A program made the translations under genes and the position numbers. Shown here piece by piece: positions 32,744 to 32,771 of a stretch of DNA of 32,771 nt (position 1 is its first letter; every line of letters begins with the position of its first letter). A model generated the notes under the pieces. The model was given only the letters and a program-made list of their open reading frames with translations. It did not search any database and had not been told where the DNA came from. Source of the stretch: Pseudomonas donghuensis (GTDB lineage Bacteria > Pseudomonadota > Gammaproteobacteria > Pseudomonadales > Pseudomonadaceae); contig NZ_JH650780.1 in NCBI RefSeq assembly GCF_000259195.1, positions 40,903-73,673 of the forward strand. Direction: 5' to 3'.

Positions 32744-32771
32744 GCCTCCAGCGGGTTTACCCGCTGGAGGC
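32744..32771 (+). terminator. Strong 12-bp hairpin after tadC, cut by window end
   Basis: GCCTCCAGCGGG (32744-32755), loop TTTA and CCCGCTGGAGGC (32760-32771) form a perfect stem ending at the last base. A T run cannot be checked. A second inverted pair, GCAGAGG (32708-32714) with CCTCTGC (32739-32745), precedes it. A Rho-independent terminator for the tad operon is the simplest reading. Confidence 0.75.

Overview
The window looks like chromosome of a Pseudomonas, most likely of the P. putida/P. fluorescens lineage. The evidence is high GC with G/C-ending codons, a putida-style REP hairpin at about 17985-18010, Pseudomonas-like two-component and AraC regulators, and a gammaproteobacterial Tad locus. 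No phage integrase, transposase, tRNA, rRNA or CRISPR array is visible. The genes fall into three blocks.

Block 1 (1-14182, all + strand) is a large surface-protein secretion cassette. It begins inside a membrane protein that fuses a site-2-protease-like (M50) domain to a HlyD-type adaptor. Next come a GNAT acetyltransferase, a small DUF6916-like protein and a phage-tail-collar (MdpB-type) protein. A 3043-residue repeat protein follows, with an N-terminal LEPR motif, a DUF4347 domain, FG-GAP repeats, cadherin-like domains and Ig-like domains. The block ends with a TolC-family outer-membrane lipoprotein. A 19-codon frame bridges the giant gene and tolC with an ATGA overlap at each end. No ABC transporter is seen, though the upstream part of the cassette lies outside the window.

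Block 2 (14183-21707) is mostly regulatory. It opens with a convergent gene for a membrane protein that joins an Asp-box (YCF48/BNR-like) propeller to a KAP P-loop NTPase. Then come a LuxR-type response regulator, a divergent hybrid histidine kinase, a small lipoprotein and an AraC-type regulator with a degenerate receiver domain.

Block 3 (21708-32771) is a Tad/Flp (type IVb) pilus locus. The order is two near-identical flp pilin genes, prepilin peptidase, an unusual AAA+ ATPase, cpaB/rcpC, tadG-like, tadE, tadF-like, tadZ/cpaE, tadA/cpaF, tadB and tadC, ending in a strong hairpin at the window edge. Each flp gene is preceded by the same pair of 12-bp direct repeats spaced exactly 21 bp apart, next to the divergent AraC gene. 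No secretin (RcpA/CpaC) or pilotin (TadD) gene is present in the window.

Together the window reads as an attachment/biofilm island: a giant secreted adhesin-like protein with its exporter, a Tad pilus, and the signalling genes likely to control them. The points most worth following up are the caspase-like His/Cys pair in DUF4347, the propeller-KAP fusion, the 21-bp-phased flp operators, the exact 1038-bp super-repeat, and the Tad locus with an extra AAA+ ATPase but no secretin.
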